The translations under genes were made by a program, and so were the position numbers. The notes under the pieces were generated by a model. It saw nothing but the letters and a program-made list of their open reading frames with translations, searched no databases and was not told where the DNA came from. This document shows, piece by piece, positions 33,178-41,572 of a DNA stretch of 64,000 bases. Location: assembly GCA_963732655.1 (NCBI GenBank), contig CAVTAI010000017.1, forward strand, positions 434,001 through 498,000, written 5' to 3'. This DNA is from CAVTWS01 sp963732655. GTDB taxonomy: Bacteria > Actinomycetota > Acidimicrobiia > Acidimicrobiales > SHLQ01. Position 1 is the stretch's first letter, and each line of letters begins with the position of its first letter.

Positions 33178-33188
33178 GCTACTCGGGC
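33115..33188 (-). tRNA. tRNA-Thr (anticodon TGT)
   Basis: The minus strand folds as a full cloverleaf of 74 bases: acceptor GCCCGAG with CTCGGGC, D arm GCTC/GAGC, anticodon arm GCTGT-CTTGTAA-ACAGC, and T arm GTCGG-TTCGAAT-CCGAC, discriminator T. The anticodon TGT reads threonine codon ACA. CCA is not encoded. Its 3' half overlaps, in antisense, the end of the XRE gene. Confidence 0.96.
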
Positions 33189-33354
33189 GGGCCGGGGTCA
33201 GCGTAGGGCGGACATCAACAATCTCGGTCGCCCATTTGGGCTCACCGTTCGGAATGCCGCCACTTCTCGGTTGATGTGTGGCAGTCTTGCGGCGGGCACC
33301 GGGGGATTTCGTCGGTGCTCGCTCCACACCCCGACTCCGGACAGGCTTGCGGCG

Positions 33355-33615
33355 ATGGCGTTGACCGAACGAGAACAGGCGATCCTGGACTTCGAGCGCA
33401 CCTGGTGGGCCGAGGACGGCCCCAAGGACACCGCCATCCGCGACCGTTTCGAGCTGTCCACCACCCGGTATTACCAACTCCTGACCGAGCTTCTCGATCG
33501 TGAGGAGGCCTACGTGTACGACCCTCTCGTCGTCCGGCGCCTTCGCCGGCTCCGTGATCGCCGCCGCCGCGCCCGCTTCGAGGGCCGGTCCGTTCAGGAG
33601 CCTCGCGGCCGATGA
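33355..33615 (+). CDS. DUF3263 protein
   Basis: A small 86-residue helical protein starting MALTEREQAILDFERTWW and containing GPKDTAIRDRFELSTTRYYQLLTELLDREEAYVYDPLVVRRLRRL, the full DUF3263 pattern (Rv0430 type in Mycobacterium). It has a helix-turn-helix-like look and a very basic tail. Function is unknown. Its stop overlaps the LytR_C gene, the same order as Rv0430-Rv0431 in Mycobacterium tuberculosis, which supports both calls. Confidence 0.85.
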   Translation: MALTEREQAILDFERTWWAEDGPKDTAIRDRFELSTTRYYQLLTELLDREEAYVYDPLVVRRLRRLRDRRRRARFEGRSVQEPRGR

Positions 33616-34277
33616 CCGTCCGGGGGCGCAACGGTGGCACCAGCCCGGTCGGGCAGATCGACAGTCGCGCCCTCATCCTCATCGGGGCGGCCGTCATCAT
33701 CGGGCTCCTGTTGCTGGCCCGAGGGTTCGATTCCGGCGCTGACACCATCTCGAGCGGCGATGTCGCCACCGACGACGGTGCGGCGACCGACGACGGCGGC
33801 GGCGACTCCGCCGCGACCGACGGCGCCACCGGCAGCAGCACGACCCTGGCGGTGACCGACGACGGTACCGACACCACGGCCACGGACGGCACGGACGCCG
33901 CCGCCACCGATGGCACCGCCGCCGATGGCGGCGTCACCGTCACGCCGGAAACCCGGCTCCCCGCTGAGGTCCAGACGTTGGCGGTCAACGCCACCGACGA
34001 GACTGGAATCGCGGGGACGATGGAGGACCGCCTCCTCGCCTTCGGATACCTGTCGGGGACAGCGGATGGCGTCGATGCGTCGGCGTCCCAGATCCTCTAC
34101 CGCGACGGGTACGACGCCGACGCCTTGGCGCTCGCCGCCTCCCTCGGCGTGCCACAGACCCTCGTGGCCTTGCTGACGGCGACCTCGGACACGATCGTGA
34201 CCGGCGCCGACAACATCGTCGAGGCGGACGCCGCCCACATCATCGTGGTCCTGGGCACCGACGGAGCGATTCGCTGA
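33612..34277 (+). CDS. LytR C-terminal domain membrane protein
   Basis: The 221-residue protein has a short cytoplasmic N-terminus, one membrane helix at about 19-37 (ALILIGAAVIIGLLLLARGF), an Asp/Thr/Gly-rich acidic linker (about 40-110), and a LytR_C domain (about 115-221, PAEVQTLAVNATDETGIAGTMEDRLLAFGY). This domain accompanies LCP-type wall ligases but has no catalytic residues itself. It overlaps the DUF3263 gene by 4 bases. A role in envelope assembly is inferred from the family. Confidence 0.8.
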   Translation: MTVRGRNGGTSPVGQIDSRALILIGAAVIIGLLLLARGFDSGADTISSGDVATDDGAATDDGGGDSAATDGATGSSTTLAVTDDGTDTTATDGTDAAATDGTAADGGVTVTPETRLPAEVQTLAVNATDETGIAGTMEDRLLAFGYLSGTADGVDASASQILYRDGYDADALALAASLGVPQTLVALLTATSDTIVTGADNIVEADAAHIIVVLGTDGAIR

Positions 34278-34318
34278 TCGGCGGCTGATCGGGTCGCGTT
34301 CCTGGCACCATGGCGCCC

Positions 34319-35333
34319 ATGCGTGTGGTGCTCGCCCCCGACAAGTTCCGTGGCACCGCCACGGCGGCCGAGATGGTCGAGGCGCTGGCGGCCGCCGTCC
34401 AGTGTGATGGACACGACGCTGACCGCTGTCCGGTGGCCGACGGCGGGGAGGGCTCGCTCGACGTCCTGGGCGGGGCCAACCGGGCGACCGTGGTGTCGAA
34501 CCCGCTGGGGGAGCCGGTCGAGGCGGCGTGGCGGATCTCGTCCAAGACCAGCACCGCGGTGATCGAGATGGCCCGCGCTTCAGGGCTCGCGCTGGTCGGG
34601 GGCGCCGAGGCCAACGACGCGATGACGGCCTCGACCTACGGCACGGGCGAGCTCATTGCGGCCGCCGCAGAAGCCGGAGCGCGGCGCATCATCGTCACCG
34701 CCGGCGGATCGGCCACGACCGACGGCGGTCTCGGCGCCCAGCGCGCCATGTTCCCGATGGGCCGATATCGGGGCATCGAGATCGTCGTCGCGTGCGATGT
34801 GCGCACCCGATTCGTGGATGCCGCCGCGGTGTTCGCCGCGCAGAAGGGCGCCTCGCCGGCGCAGGTCGAGCTCCTGCGCCGCCGGCTGGAACGACTGGCC
34901 GATGTCTACGAGGAGGAGCACGGCGTGAACGTACGCGATCTGCCTCGCTCTGGCGCGGCCGGTGGCCTGGCGGGAGGGCTCGCTGCCATCGGCGCCCGCC
35001 TCGTCGACGGTTTCGATCTGATCGCCGACGAGATCGAGTTCGAACGAACGGCTCGACCAGGCCGACGCGGTGGTCACGGGGGAGGGCGAGATGGACGCGC
35101 AGTCCTTCGACGGCAAGGTGGTGGGCGGGGTGCTGGCCCGGGCGGCCGAGCTGGGCAAGCCGGCCCTCGTCGTGGTCGGCCGGGTCGACCCCGAGCTCGA
35201 CATGCCGGGCCTGAGTGGGTCCGTCACGGTCGTGTCCCTGCTCGATCGTTTCGGCGAGGAGCGAGCCATGGCGGATGCACCCGTGTGCGCCGCCGAGATC
35301 GTGTCGGAGTGGTTGGCCTCAGACCCGCAGTGA
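34319..35333 (+). CDS. Glycerate kinase, frameshifted
   Basis: Glycerate kinase (GlxK/GarK family) phosphorylates D-glycerate. From ATG 34319 the protein reads MRVVLAPDKFRGTATAAEM, ADGGEGSLDVL, TASTYGTGELIAAA, VTAGGSATTDGG and DLPRSGAAGGLAGGL, all typical. The frame is lost near 35045 (CGAACGGCTCGACC), and VVTGEGEMDAQSFDGKVVGGVLARA continues one base on to the stop at 35333. A single extra base, or loss of two, would account for it; corrected length is about 337. CACCAT lies 7 bases before the ATG, fitting a leaderless start. The 3' end overlaps gpgS by 15 bases on the other strand. Confidence 0.85.
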
Positions 35334-36203
35334 CGCCGGGATGGAGCACATGGGCGGCAATTCGGGGGACGTGATCGTGACGGACTCCCCGCTCGCCCGG
35401 ACCAGGTGGGCGACATCGGGGACGAGCGACGGATCGATGCGTCGAAGCGCCACATGGAGGATGGTCACGGCCTGCTCGCCGAGCTCGACGAGGGTGCGGT
35501 TGCGGTGGATGCGCGCTCCGAGGTCGACCTGCGCCATCCGCTCGACCCCGACTTCGCGGGCGATGTCGATCAAGAGGCCGGTCTCCACGCCGTAGCCCCC
35601 GAAGAACGGCACGCGCTCCAGGAGGGACCGGCGGCCGGCGTACTCACCCGACAGCGGTTGGACGAACTCGGTGAGCTCCGGGTGGATGAGCGACAGGATC
35701 GGGCGGGCGGTGAGCTCGGTGACCCGACCGCCGCCCTCACCATCGGCGGCCAGCGGGCGCTCGTAGAACCCCTTCACGTAGTCGATCGTGGGGTCCAGGA
35801 TCAGCGGCGCGACGAGACCGGTGACGAAGTGGGCGCCGAAGTTGCGCACGTCGGCGTCGCACCAGACGACGATGTCTCCGATGCTGCGGGCGAGGGATCG
35901 CCACAACGCCTTTCCCTTGCCGGGACCGGAGGCGTATTCGGTCAGCACGGAGGCGGCGTCGATCACCTTGGCGCCCGCTGCTGCTGCGGCCGCCGCGGTG
36001 TCGTCGGTCGAGTGATCGTCGATGACGAGCACTTCGTCGACGAGGGACACCTCCTCCACCAGGGCGGCGATGATCGCTTCGACGATGACGCCGACGGTGC
36101 CTTCTTCGTTCCGCGCCGGTAGGCAGACGGAGATCCGCTGGTCGCCCTTGCGGGCGGCGAGAAGGGCGGCGTCGCTATCGCCGTGGTGGAAGGTGCGGAT
36201 CAT
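35319..36203 (-). CDS. gpgS: Glucosyl-3-phosphoglycerate synthase
   Basis: GpgS (GT81) transfers glucose from a nucleotide donor to 3-phosphoglycerate, the first step to glucosylglycerate and, in mycobacteria, methylglucose lipopolysaccharide. The 294-residue protein has SVCLPARNEEGTVGVIVEAI, IDDHSTDDT, GPGKGKALWRSL, the metal-binding CDADVRNFG (DxD), GFYERP, LSGEYAGRRSLLERVPF and GYGVETGLLIDI, the full GT-A pattern. No glucosyl-phosphoglycerate phosphatase is seen here. It is convergent with glycerate kinase, whose product may be its acceptor. The start ATG 36203 has no leaderless -10. Confidence 0.92.
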   Translation of the reverse strand: MIRTFHHGDSDAALLAARKGDQRISVCLPARNEEGTVGVIVEAIIAALVEEVSLVDEVLVIDDHSTDDTAAAAAAAGAKVIDAASVLTEYASGPGKGKALWRSLARSIGDIVVWCDADVRNFGAHFVTGLVAPLILDPTIDYVKGFYERPLAADGEGGGRVTELTARPILSLIHPELTEFVQPLSGEYAGRRSLLERVPFFGGYGVETGLLIDIAREVGVERMAQVDLGARIHRNRTLVELGEQAVTILHVALRRIDPSLVPDVAHLVRASGESVTITSPELPPMCSIPASLRV

Positions 36204-36388
36204 GGGGGCTCCGAGCGAACACGGTACCGGCGGCGGACGCGGGTCGGTCTACCCCGATCGACGCCGGTTCGATCTCCGATGTCGCGGCGCCAGGAGTCAC
36301 CGAGACGACGGGAATGCGCGGCGGGGAGCGCACGTTGGCACGGGCGCCCACCACGAGACCACCGGAGCGAGGCTCTAACATGACCGCT

Positions 36389-36664
36389 ATGAGCGTGACC
36401 GTCCGTATCCCCACCACCCTGCGTCCGCTGACCGGCGGCAAGTCCGAGATCGCCGTGGAGGGTGCGACCGTGCGCGAGGTCCTCGGCGCTCTCAACGTCG
36501 CCCATCCGGGATTCAGCGACCGCCTGCTCGACGACGACGGCAAGCTCCGCCGGTTCGTCAACGTGTTCGTGTCCGACGATGACGTGCGGTTCATGGATGG
36601 GCTCGACACCGTGGTCCCCGAGGGCGAGACCGTGGCGATCGTCCCGGCCGTCGCGGGCGGCTGA
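36389..36664 (+). CDS. MoaD/ThiS-type sulfur-carrier protein
   Basis: A 91-residue ubiquitin-like protein: MSVTVRIPTTLRPLTGGK, then VREVLGALNVAHPGF, then VFVSDDDVRFMDGLDTVVPEGETVAIVPAVAGG. The terminal Gly-Gly is required for adenylation and thiocarboxylation. It could be MoaD (molybdopterin) or a CysO-like carrier; no partner enzyme is adjacent. The window does contain a molybdoenzyme and fdhD. The start is ATG 36389 because TAACAT (36376-36381) lies exactly 7 bases before it; ATG 36380 overlaps that hexamer. Confidence 0.8.
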   Translation: MSVTVRIPTTLRPLTGGKSEIAVEGATVREVLGALNVAHPGFSDRLLDDDGKLRRFVNVFVSDDDVRFMDGLDTVVPEGETVAIVPAVAGG

Positions 36665-36699
36665 TCTTCCCTTCTGCCGGTTTTGTCGGCCCCGGGGTG

Positions 36700-36728
36700 T
36701 TGCGATTCGAGCAAAACCCTGGTTGGAT
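36700..36728 (+). promoter_or_regulatory. Probable groEL promoter
   Basis: TTGCGA (36700-36705), a 17-base spacer, and TTGGAT (36723-36728) resemble a housekeeping promoter whose -10 abuts the CIRCE operator, so HrcA bound at CIRCE would block it. Confidence 0.5.
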
Positions 36729-36754
36729 TGGCACTCGCACCGTGAGAGTGCCAA
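36728..36754. promoter_or_regulatory. CIRCE operator (HrcA-binding)
   Basis: TTGGCACTC, a 9-base spacer and GAGTGCCAA form the perfect 9-9-9 CIRCE inverted repeat. The HrcA repressor binds this element and releases it on heat stress. It lies 78 bases before groEL. Confidence 0.95.
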
Positions 36755-36831
36755 CTCGGTGAACAGCGCCCGTATCAACGGACGTCGCCCCTCACCGAGC
36801 CCATGGGAACGACCCGGAGGAAAACACCGAT

Positions 36832-38463
36832 ATGGCGAAAGTCATCAGCTTCGACGAGCAGGCGCGCCGGGCCCTTGAGCGCGGCATGAACCAGCTGGCC
36901 GACGCCGTGCGTGTCACGCTCGGCCCCAAGGGCCGCAACGTCGTGCTCGAGAAGAAGTGGGGAGCCCCCACGATCACCAATGACGGCGTCTCGATCGCCA
37001 AGGAGATCGATCTCGAGGATCCCTTCGAGAGGATCGGCGCCGAGCTGGTCAAAGAGGTCGCCAAGAAGACCGACGACGTCGCTGGCGATGGCACCACCAC
37101 CGCCACGGTGTTGGCCTGGGCCATGGTCCGTGAGGGCCTGCGCAACGTGGCCGCCGGCGCCAACCCGATGTCCCTCAAGAAGGGCATCGAGGCGGCGGTC
37201 GAGGCCGCGGTCGAGTCGATCCGCAGCTCCGCCGTGGATGTCTCGAGCGACAAGGCGCAGATCGCCAACGTGGCGGCCATCTCGGCCGCTGATCCCGAGA
37301 TCGGGCAGATGATCTCCGAGGCGATCGACAAGGTCGGCAAGGACGGCGTGATCACCGTCGAGGAAGGCCAGACCTTCGGCATCGAGATGGACCTCGTCGA
37401 GGGCATGCGCTTCGACAAGGGGTACATCTCCCCCTACTTCGTGAGCGATCCCGAGCGCATGGAAGCCGTGCTCGAGAATCCCTACGTCCTGCTCGTGGGC
37501 TCGAAGATCTCGGCCGTCCGTGATCTCGTGCCGGTGCTCGAAAAGGTCATGCAGTCGGCCCGTCCGCTGCTGATCATCGCCGAGGACGTCGAGGGCGAGG
37601 CGCTCGCCACGCTGGTGGTCAACAAGATCCGTGGCACCTTCAACTCGGTCGCCGTCAAGGCCCCTGGCTTCGGCGACCGTCGCAAGGCGATGCTGCAGGA
37701 CATGGCCATCCTCACCGGCGGTCAGGTCATCAGCGAAGAGGTCGGCCTCAAGGTCGAGAACACCACACTCGACATGCTGGGCCAGGCCCGCAAGATCGTG
37801 GTCGCCAAGGACGAAACCACCATCGTCGAGGGCGAGGGTGACGATTCCGACATCACCGGCCGGATCAACCAGATCAAGGCCGAGATCGAGAACACCGACT
37901 CCGACTACGACCGTGAGAAGCTCCAGGAGCGTCTGGCCAAGCTCTCCGGCGGTGTCGCGGTGCTCAAGGTCGGCGCGGCCACCGAGGTGGAGCTCAAAGA
38001 GAAGAAACACCGCATCGAAGATGCCGTCAGCACCACCAAGGCGGCCATCGAAGAGGGCGTCGTCGCCGGTGGTGGCGTCACGCTGCTGCGGGCCCAGAAG
38101 GCCGCTCTCGCCGCCGCGGATTCGCTGAAGGATCACGACCAGGCGACCGGTGCCCGCATCGTCGCCAAGGCGCTCGAGGCTCCGCTGGCCCAGATCGCCA
38201 TCAACGCTGGCATGGAAGGCGGCGTGGTGGTGGAGAAGGTGCGCTCCTTGGAGGGCTCGAACGGCCTGAACGCGGCGACGGGTGAGTATGTCGACCTGGT
38301 GGCGTCCGGCATCATCGACGCCGCCAAGGTGACCCGTTCGGCACTGCAGAACGCCGGCTCCATCGCGGCACTGTTCCTGACCACCGAGGCCGTAGTCGCC
38401 GACAAGCCCGAGGCTTCCGGTGGCGGCATGCCCGGTGGCGGCATGGGCGACATGGACTTCTGA
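36832..38463 (+). CDS. groEL: Chaperonin GroEL (orphan, without groES)
   Basis: The 60-kDa chaperonin, 543 residues, forms a double ring that folds proteins with GroES. Typical segments are VTLGPKGRNVVLEKKWGAPTITNDG, GDGTTTATVLAWAMV, VEGMRFDKGYISPYFV and GVAVLKVGAATEVELKEKKHRIEDAVSTTKAA; the ATPase Asp residues (in DGVSIAKE and GDGTTT) are present. The C-terminus ends GGGMPGGGMGDMDF with the usual GGM-type tail. A clear ribosome site GGAGGAAAA precedes ATG 36832. groES is not adjacent, so this is like the groEL2 locus of other actinobacteria. Regulation by HrcA is inferred from CIRCE. Confidence 0.98.
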   Translation: MAKVISFDEQARRALERGMNQLADAVRVTLGPKGRNVVLEKKWGAPTITNDGVSIAKEIDLEDPFERIGAELVKEVAKKTDDVAGDGTTTATVLAWAMVREGLRNVAAGANPMSLKKGIEAAVEAAVESIRSSAVDVSSDKAQIANVAAISAADPEIGQMISEAIDKVGKDGVITVEEGQTFGIEMDLVEGMRFDKGYISPYFVSDPERMEAVLENPYVLLVGSKISAVRDLVPVLEKVMQSARPLLIIAEDVEGEALATLVVNKIRGTFNSVAVKAPGFGDRRKAMLQDMAILTGGQVISEEVGLKVENTTLDMLGQARKIVVAKDETTIVEGEGDDSDITGRINQIKAEIENTDSDYDREKLQERLAKLSGGVAVLKVGAATEVELKEKKHRIEDAVSTTKAAIEEGVVAGGGVTLLRAQKAALAAADSLKDHDQATGARIVAKALEAPLAQIAINAGMEGGVVVEKVRSLEGSNGLNAATGEYVDLVASGIIDAAKVTRSALQNAGSIAALFLTTEAVVADKPEASGGGMPGGGMGDMDF

Positions 38464-38508
38464 TCCTGTTCTGATGCTCGCACCAAGGTGCGGGATCGAC
38501 GATCTCGG

Positions 38509-38539
38509 AACCTCCCCGCACCCCCGGTGCGGGGAGGTT
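38509..38539 (+). terminator. groEL terminator hairpin
   Basis: AACCTCCCCGCACC, a CCC loop and GGTGCGGGGAGGTT form a perfect 14-bp stem 46 bases after the groEL stop, followed by GCCGTTTG with only a short T run. It is the strongest simple hairpin in the window. Confidence 0.85.
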
Positions 38540-38594
38540 GCCGTTTGCGCGAGGAGCCGGCCCGTTTCCCGGCGGGCCTGCGAGACTGACGATC

Positions 38595-39398
38595 GTGAGT
38601 AGCCGGCGCAAGCTCGAACAGGTGATGGTCGAGCGGTGGGTCGCCGACCGCGGCGGTCGGGTTCGAGCTCCGGACGAGGTCATCGTGGAGGAGCCGCTGT
38701 CGATCCGGCTCGACGACACCCTGGCGTCCACGACCATGCGCACTCCCGGGCATGACTTCGAGCTGGCGGTGGGATTCTGCTTCGCCGAGGGCCTGCTGGC
38801 CGGCGCCCCGGTCACCGGGATTCGATACTGCGCCACCGGATCGGCGACCGAGTCCGAGTTCAACGTGGTCACCGTCGAGACGAACGGCCAGGCTCCGCGG
38901 CCGACTCCACGCCTCGGACTGACCGGTTCGTCGTGTGGTTTGTGCGGGCGTGAGGCCATCGACGAGCTGTGTGCGCACCTGACGGTCGTCACCCCGAACA
39001 CGATCCCCGTCGAGGTTCTGGCCGCCGTGCCCGACCGGGTGCGGGCCGCTCAGGATCTGTTCACCCGTACCGGAGGCGTGCACGCCGCGGCGGCCTTCGA
39101 TGGGTCCGGCGCCGTGGTGGTCGTCCGCGAGGACATCGGCCGCCACAACGCCGCCGACAAGGTGATCGGCCGCCTGCTGCTCGATGCCCGGCTCCCCGCA
39201 GCTGGCCTCGGCCTGTTCATCAGCGGCCGGGCGTCCCTCGAGATGGTGGGCAAGGCGTGGGCGGCCGGCTTCGGTGCCCTGGTCTCGGTCAGTGCGCCGA
39301 GCAACCTGGCGGTGGCCACGGCGCAGCGGGCGGGCATGACGCTCGCCGGATTCGTTCGGCAGGGCTCGCTGAACCTCTACGCCGGTCCCGCTTCCTAG
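38595..39398 (+). CDS. fdhD: Formate dehydrogenase accessory sulfurtransferase FdhD
   Basis: FdhD transfers sulfur from a cysteine desulfurase to the molybdenum centre of formate dehydrogenase, which activates it. The 267-residue protein shows EEPLSIRLDDTLASTTMRTPGHDFELAVGF, the conserved cysteine loop SSCGLCG near residue 115, GGVHAAAAFD and REDIGRHNAADKVIGRLLL, then ISGRASLEMVGKAW. All are family landmarks. GTG 38595 is chosen. A formate-dehydrogenase-like enzyme lies 16 kb away at 54283 and may be the client. hemQ follows 9 bases downstream, with its own leaderless promoter. Confidence 0.94.
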   Translation: MSSRRKLEQVMVERWVADRGGRVRAPDEVIVEEPLSIRLDDTLASTTMRTPGHDFELAVGFCFAEGLLAGAPVTGIRYCATGSATESEFNVVTVETNGQAPRPTPRLGLTGSSCGLCGREAIDELCAHLTVVTPNTIPVEVLAAVPDRVRAAQDLFTRTGGVHAAAAFDGSGAVVVVREDIGRHNAADKVIGRLLLDARLPAAGLGLFISGRASLEMVGKAWAAGFGALVSVSAPSNLAVATAQRAGMTLAGFVRQGSLNLYAGPAS

Positions 39399-39407
39399 AC
39401 TCGCAGC

Positions 39408-40094
39408 GTGACCGAACCGCTGCGCCCGTCGACCGGACTCGCCGTCCTCCATCTCTTCTGTGCCCCGGCGACCGGATCCTCGCCGGCCGGCGACGCCATC
39501 GTGGCCGCCGTGCAGGCGGCGGAGGCCGAGGGCGCCCAGGTGGTGTGCACGTCCCTGCTGGGTCACAAGGCCGACATGGGTTTCATGATCCTCGCCGATG
39601 ACTGGGGCGTGCTGCGCCGCTTCCAGACCGGCGTGCAACGCGCGGGCCTGGCCGTGATCAGCTCGTACGTGTCACTCACCGAGATCTCCGAGTACGCCAC
39701 GGGCATGCCCGAGCCCATGAAGCAGACCCGGCTGTATCCCCAGCTCCCGCCCGAGGGCAAACGGGCGTGGTGCTTCTACCCGATGTCGAAGCGCCGCGAG
39801 ACCGATGCCAACTGGTTCACGCTGCCCTACGAACAACGCAGCGAGCTCATGCACGAGCACGGTGCGTCCGGACGTACCTTCGCCGGTCGCGTCGTCCAGG
39901 TGATCACCGGATCGACCGGGCTCGATGACTACGAATGGGGCGTCACCCTCTTCGCCGTGCACCCCGACGACCTCAAGGAGGTCGTCTACACCATGCGATT
40001 CGACCGGGCATCGGCCGTCTACGCCGAGTTCGGTTCGTTCTGGGCCGGCACCGTGGTCGACGTCGAGCAGCTCCTCGTCGACACCCTCCCGTAG
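39408..40094 (+). CDS. hemQ: Coproheme decarboxylase HemQ (chlorite-dismutase fold)
   Basis: HemQ turns coproheme into heme b in the coproporphyrin-dependent pathway used by Actinomycetota and Bacillota. The 228-residue protein has the chlorite-dismutase fold and conserved segments ADDWGVLRRFQTGV, CFYPMSKRR (proton-relay Tyr), NWFTLPYEQRSELMHEHG (heme-iron-ligand His lies here), and DYEWGVTLFAVHPDDLKEVVYTMRFD. The start is GTG 39408, exactly 6 bases after TAGACT (39396-39401). Residual chlorite-dismutase activity is unlikely in this family branch. Confidence 0.92.
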   Translation: MTEPLRPSTGLAVLHLFCAPATGSSPAGDAIVAAVQAAEAEGAQVVCTSLLGHKADMGFMILADDWGVLRRFQTGVQRAGLAVISSYVSLTEISEYATGMPEPMKQTRLYPQLPPEGKRAWCFYPMSKRRETDANWFTLPYEQRSELMHEHGASGRTFAGRVVQVITGSTGLDDYEWGVTLFAVHPDDLKEVVYTMRFDRASAVYAEFGSFWAGTVVDVEQLLVDTLP

Positions 40095-40113
40095 CGCCAA
40101 TGTCATTCCCCCC

Positions 40114-40142
40114 TTGATCACAAGCTACCGGCGGGCAAGAAT
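40114..40142 (+). promoter_or_regulatory. Possible promoter of the Liv operon
   Basis: TTGATC (40114-40119), a 17-base spacer and AAGAAT (40137-40142) lie 44 bases before the first Liv gene and are the best -35/-10 match in the gap between hemQ and livH. Confidence 0.4.
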
Positions 40143-40185
40143 CTGGCGCCCCACACCCGGGGCGGCCGAGAGGACACACAGCTTC

Positions 40186-41559
40186 ATGCATCGACGGGCG
40201 ATCCAGACGGTGATGCGGCTCGTCCTTGCTTCTGTGGTCCTGGGCTCTCTGGGACTGTTCCTCAGCTCGCCGGCCGGCGCCCAGGAGTCGGGTGGCGAGG
40301 CCGTGGTAGGTCAGCTCGACTACGAGGACAGCGACGGTACCGACGTCCCTCTCGAGGGGGTGACGATCACGGTGACCGACAGCACGGGCGCCGAGGTGGG
40401 AGCAGCCGCGTCAGACGCCGAGGGCGCCTTCGAGATCGAGGTGCCCGGGCCTGGCGTATACACGGTGACCCTCGACACGTCCACCCTGCCGGCCGGGGTG
40501 TCGCTGGCCGACCTCGATGCGGTCAGCCGAACGGTGCAGGTGAACCCGGGGGCTCAGAACCGGGCCCTGTTCCGCATCGTGGAGGGCGATATCGGCGAAG
40601 CCGACGGAGCTGGCAAACACGACATCTCGTTCCGCCAGGTCGTCCAGCGTGCCCTCGACGGCTTGAAGCTCGGCATCTATCTCGGGCTGGCCGCCATCGG
40701 GTTGTCGCTGATCTACGGGACCACGGGGCTCACCAACTTCGCCCACGGGGAGATGGTGACCATCGGCGCCCTGTCGGCGTACTTCTTCAACTACTACGGA
40801 CTCGCCGGGGCGATCGGGTTCATCGGCGGCCCCGGCCCGTTCGGCGACGGCGTGCACATCGTCTTCGCGGCGTCGCTGGCCCTCATCATCTCGGCCGCGG
40901 TGGGATGGCTTTTCGACGCCGGCATCTTCGGCCCGCTGCGCCGCCGCGGCACCGGCCTGTTCGCGCAGATGGTGGTCACGATCGGTCTGTCGATCATGGT
41001 GCGGTACGTGCTGCAGTACCTGGTGGGCGGGCGCAGCAAGTTCTACCGAGGATCGACCCAGGACGCCTGGAAGATCGGTCCGGCCCAGCTCGCGCCCAAA
41101 GACGTGGTGATGATGGGTCTGTCGGTGGCCGTGCTCGTCGGCGTCGCCGTCTACCTGCAGCGCACCCGTATGGGCCGGGCCATGCGGGCGGTCGCTGACA
41201 ACAAGGATCTCGCCGCGTCGTCCGGTATCGATGTCGAGCAGGTGATCCGGTACGTCTGGGTGGGCGGTGCCGTGCTCGCCGGGCTCGGGGGGATCTTCAT
41301 CGGCATGAGCGATCAGGTCAGTTGGGACATGGGGACCTCGATCCTGCTCCTCCTCTTCGCCGGCGTGACGTTGGGTGGTTTGGGTACGGCTTATGGTCCC
41401 CTCGTCGGGTCGGTCATCGTCGGCCTCGGGATCCAGGTCTCGACCATCGGCAACTACCTGCCCGACGACCTCAAGAATCTGGGCGCTCTGGTCGCCATGG
41501 TGGCCATCTTGATGTTCCGTCCCCAGGGGATCCTGGGCCGCTCCGAGCGCATCGGATGA
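40186..41559 (+). CDS. livH: Branched-chain amino acid ABC permease LivH with N-terminal surface domain
   Basis: The 457-residue protein combines a signal/anchor (about 9-30), a folded outer domain (about 38-130, GVTITVTDSTGAEVGAAASDAEGAFEIEVPGPGVYTVTLD, resembling the carboxypeptidase-regulatory/SpaA fold), and a LivH-type permease (from about 155: LGIYLGLAAIGLSLIYGTTGLTNFAHGEM … RTRMGRAMRAVADNKDLAASSGID … GSVIVGLGIQ). The permease part is standard and has about eight helices. The extra domain is rare in LivH and would face outside. It heads a four-gene operon. Substrate could be branched-chain amino acids or urea. Confidence 0.88.
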   Translation: MHRRAIQTVMRLVLASVVLGSLGLFLSSPAGAQESGGEAVVGQLDYEDSDGTDVPLEGVTITVTDSTGAEVGAAASDAEGAFEIEVPGPGVYTVTLDTSTLPAGVSLADLDAVSRTVQVNPGAQNRALFRIVEGDIGEADGAGKHDISFRQVVQRALDGLKLGIYLGLAAIGLSLIYGTTGLTNFAHGEMVTIGALSAYFFNYYGLAGAIGFIGGPGPFGDGVHIVFAASLALIISAAVGWLFDAGIFGPLRRRGTGLFAQMVVTIGLSIMVRYVLQYLVGGRSKFYRGSTQDAWKIGPAQLAPKDVVMMGLSVAVLVGVAVYLQRTRMGRAMRAVADNKDLAASSGIDVEQVIRYVWVGGAVLAGLGGIFIGMSDQVSWDMGTSILLLLFAGVTLGGLGTAYGPLVGSVIVGLGIQVSTIGNYLPDDLKNLGALVAMVAILMFRPQGILGRSERIG

Positions 41560-41572
41560 GAGGGGTACCGAG

